This document shows positions 21,392 through 22,763 of a stretch of 22,763 nt of DNA, in pieces. A program made the position numbers and the translations under genes. Origin of the DNA: a virus; the IMG/VR virus record IMGVR_UViG_3300008120_000598, positions 1 through 22,763 of that record, one strand, 5' to 3'. The stretch's first letter is position 1, and every line of letters starts with the position of its first letter. The notes below the pieces were generated by a model. That model ran no database searches. It was not told the DNA's origin and saw only the letters and a list, made by a program, of their open reading frames with translations.

Positions 21392-21550
21392 TCAATTCCA
21401 ATTTGTTTTTAATGATTGTATATATCTTGTTACTTTTTCATGTTCTATTGTTTGTTTACTGTATTCAGCCAATTCTTGCCTTACTCTTTCCTTGTTGGCT
21501 GATTCGTAGTATAGCCGCTGTTGTTTTGACATCATTCGCTTCTTGCTCAT
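21392..21550 (-). CDS. Small charged helical protein upstream of radical SAM
   Basis: 52 residues from ATG 21550, chosen for its very good SD (AAAGGAG, five bases before ATG); the frame is open 12 codons further. The product is highly charged and helical (MSKKRMMSKQQRLYYESANK, ending in a Thr-Asn-Trp-Asn tail), with no cysteine or membrane span. Its stop is one base from the radical SAM ATG. A small charged protein directly before a SPASM enzyme could be an accessory or binding partner, but it lacks the winged-helix RRE look, so I claim no function. Confidence 0.72.
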   Translation of the reverse strand: MSKKRMMSKQQRLYYESANKERVRQELAEYSKQTIEHEKVTRYIQSLKTNWN

Positions 21551-21674
21551 CCGTTCTCCTTTGGTCTTTATTATATTTTCGGACACGCTGAGCTTTTACT
21601 ATGGGGACAATTTTATCATTGACACCTCGCCGTTTGGTTAATAGAATAGGGGTTTGAGTATTGAATACTACCAT
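21465..21674 (-). CDS. Possible small basic protein, overlapping
   Basis: 69-codon frame from ATG 21674, which overlaps the stop of the preceding gene. The product is basic (Arg/Lys-rich, KRRGVNDKIVPIVKAQRVRK) without a recognised motif. Its last 86 bases overlap the 52-residue gene in another frame. It fills the otherwise empty stretch 21551-21667, but there is no clear SD. It may be real or merely open. Confidence 0.4.
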   Translation of the reverse strand: MVVFNTQTPILLTKRRGVNDKIVPIVKAQRVRKYNKDQRRTDEQEANDVKTTAAILRISQQGKSKARIG

Positions 21675-21949
21675 TCTCTAGGCAACTTTGTCTTGTGTGA
21701 TTTGTGTAAGGTATTTCCTGGTACTGTATCTTTGATTCTTTGTATGACACCTTTCTCAAAGGCAGAATCGGCAGTCTTGGTACCTGGTACAGACATACGA
21801 CCAACATCACCGAAAACTGGTAGGTTCTCGGCTGAGTGGTATCGTTGTAAATGTGGATTATTTTGTATGAATTCGTCTAACACCGTGTAAGACATACGGT
21901 GTTCTTCAATTTGTTTGGTTTCTTTATTCAAAAAATCATAGGTTGGCAT
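21668..21949 (-). CDS. Conserved small phage protein (FmdB-like opening without zinc cysteines)
   Basis: 93 residues. MPTYDFLNKETKQIEEHRMS with EFIQNNPHLQRYHS recalls a family of short phage proteins starting Met-Pro-Thr-Tyr that look like FmdB-type zinc ribbons whose cysteines have been lost. The second half (RMSVPGTKTADSAFEKGVIQ) is basic and disordered-looking. It starts directly after the 196-residue gene (stop 21949, shared base), so is cotranscribed. Function unknown. Confidence 0.75.
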   Translation of the reverse strand: MPTYDFLNKETKQIEEHRMSYTVLDEFIQNNPHLQRYHSAENLPVFGDVGRMSVPGTKTADSAFEKGVIQRIKDTVPGNTLHKSHKTKLPREW

Positions 21950-22539
21950 TAACTATACTCATGGGCAAGTGATTCATTCATTTTTCGGAACCATTCTTTC
22001 ATAAAGACTGGCACTTCTCTTTTATTTATCTTACCTTTCCATGACCAAAGGTGTGATTTATTCATACGATAATAGTTATGGTAAGATTGTAATGAATTGC
22101 CTGGTACTTTACAGTCATCTGGCATGGCAGGTGTAGGACCAGTAAACGAACCAACTGGACAATTATCTGGTACCCGAGCCAAGTCAGGTATCAATCGTGC
22201 CGTGGCATGAACCTTACCATAACGATATGTAAACTCTTTGAGTAATTCACACCACATATTATAGAGCCAAGTATAGTTTGCTTTGCTTTGGCGAACCCAT
22301 ATGGCTGATGGATGATTCATCATTGTGGGTTTCATCAATCGTTCTTCACGCTCATCTGGTAGTCGCCACCGTTTAATATTACGATTATTGGTTGTTTTAC
22401 CAAGGTACATCTCACCATCAAGCACACGGTGTGCAGTAGAGAGTAACTGAGCATACTCAATCACCATTTTACAAACATGGCGGTCAACGTGCATTTCAGC
22501 ACACTTCACAGGATCATTATCAAGATAAAATATATTCAT
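21949..22539 (-). CDS. Conserved T4-like phage protein of unknown function
   Basis: 196 residues. The N-terminus (MNIFYLDNDPVKCAEMHVDR-His-Val-Cys-Lys-Met-Val-Ile-Glu) and the middle (NHPSAIWVRQSKANYTWLYN; Glu-Phe-Thr-Tyr-Arg-Tyr-Gly-Lys-Val-His) form a pattern I know from many T4-like phages of aquatic bacteria. Conserved His, Asp, Arg, Lys and Tyr residues suggest an enzyme or nucleic-acid-binding protein. The C-terminal part has AMPDDCK, then a Tyr-His-Asn-Tyr-Tyr run and a Trp-Ser-Trp-Lys-Gly-Lys motif. I cannot name the activity. The start overlaps the upstream membrane protein stop (ATGA). Confidence 0.85.
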   Translation of the reverse strand: MNIFYLDNDPVKCAEMHVDRHVCKMVIEYAQLLSTAHRVLDGEMYLGKTTNNRNIKRWRLPDEREERLMKPTMMNHPSAIWVRQSKANYTWLYNMWCELLKEFTYRYGKVHATARLIPDLARVPDNCPVGSFTGPTPAMPDDCKVPGNSLQSYHNYYRMNKSHLWSWKGKINKREVPVFMKEWFRKMNESLAHEYS

Positions 22540-22763
22540 AGCATTCTAATTAAACCGATTGTATCAATAGTAGTTAACAAGATGTAGTTAGCAAGCATCC
22601 CAAATGATTTCCTAGTGTAACTAGCCCAAGCATACATAGCACAGCCAAGAATCCAAACAGGATATAAAACAAGTAACGGTGGGTTCGGAACGGTAAGTGC
22701 CATAGTAATAGAGCAACCAATACTAATAGCCCAAGCCAACAACTCAACAATAAAACGGAAACG
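22536..22763 (-). CDS. Small multi-span membrane protein, 5' end cut by window edge
   Basis: At least 68 residues are visible from TTG 22742, but the frame stays open to the window edge, so the true start probably lies outside. Two or three hydrophobic spans are present (LAWAISIGCSITMALTV; LLVLYPVWILGCAMYAWAS; MLANYILLTTIDTIGLI). A Gly-Met-Leu-Ala-Asn-Tyr motif and an Asp in the last span (Thr-Thr-Ile-Asp-Thr-Ile-Gly) look like small phage membrane proteins with a loose resemblance to PnuC-type transporters. Function unknown. It leads into the accessory operon through an ATGA overlap. Confidence 0.75.
   Translation of the reverse strand, partial: RFRFIVELLAWAISIGCSITMALTVPNPPLLVLYPVWILGCAMYAWASYTRKSFGMLANYILLTTIDTIGLIRML

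Noticed and set aside
21373-21591. Plus-strand hydrophobic ORF
   Set aside because: Antisense of the small charged gene and radical SAM start; hydrophobic composition follows from the complementary charged codons, and there is no SD.

Overview
The window is part of the genome of a T4-like myovirus (contractile-tailed phage). Several products are T4-type by sequence: a gp4 head-completion nuclease, gp53, gp48, gp5-type and gp27-type baseplate/hub proteins, a gp19-type tail tube protein, gp26, and the replication/late-transcription trio gp33-gp59-gp32 in the T4 gene order. The DNA is AT-rich. Two clues point to a betaproteobacterial host: a circularly permuted tmRNA gene with a tag of the ANDxxFALAA type, and a 43-residue secreted Lys/Glu/Ala/Pro peptide of a kind I associate with Burkholderiales. 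The host is an inference.

Layout. Positions 1-6463 (minus strand) hold a packed virion operon. Read from 6463 downward it encodes gp48 (frame interrupted), gp53, a gp27-like hub, a gp5-type OB-fold protein, a gp5C-like beta-helix spike, an unknown structural protein, a collagen-like fibre with an S74 chaperone end, and a partial fibre-type protein. Positions 6498-11952 (plus strand) run divergently: gp4, an unknown conserved protein, a tail tube protein, gp26 with a -1 frame extension, a tail protein carrying a GH19-type muralytic domain, and a paralogue that shares its N-terminal domain. A strong terminator-like hairpin follows.

Positions 12005-15346 (minus strand) hold the small secreted peptide, gp32 behind a consensus sigma70 promoter, a HAD phosphatase, gp59, gp33, a SleB-type cell-wall hydrolase with a signal peptide, and a short conserved protein. 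Positions 15417-15942 hold a permuted tmRNA preceded by two overlapping tiny membrane proteins and a second near-consensus sigma70 promoter.

Positions 15989-22763 (minus strand) form a tightly coupled accessory operon. In transcription order it holds a small membrane protein (cut by the window edge), two or three small conserved proteins, a radical SAM/SPASM enzyme, a cysteine-rich Asn-Cys-repeat protein with a phage-fibre N-terminus, an EF-hand protein, three different 2OG-Fe(II) oxygenase-like proteins and a PD-(D/E)XK exonuclease.

The parts most worth attention are the phage-borne permuted tmRNA, the radical SAM / Cys-rich / EF-hand / triple-oxygenase cassette (a candidate protein-modification system), a canonical -1 slippery site at the end of gp26, and the broken reading frame of gp48.
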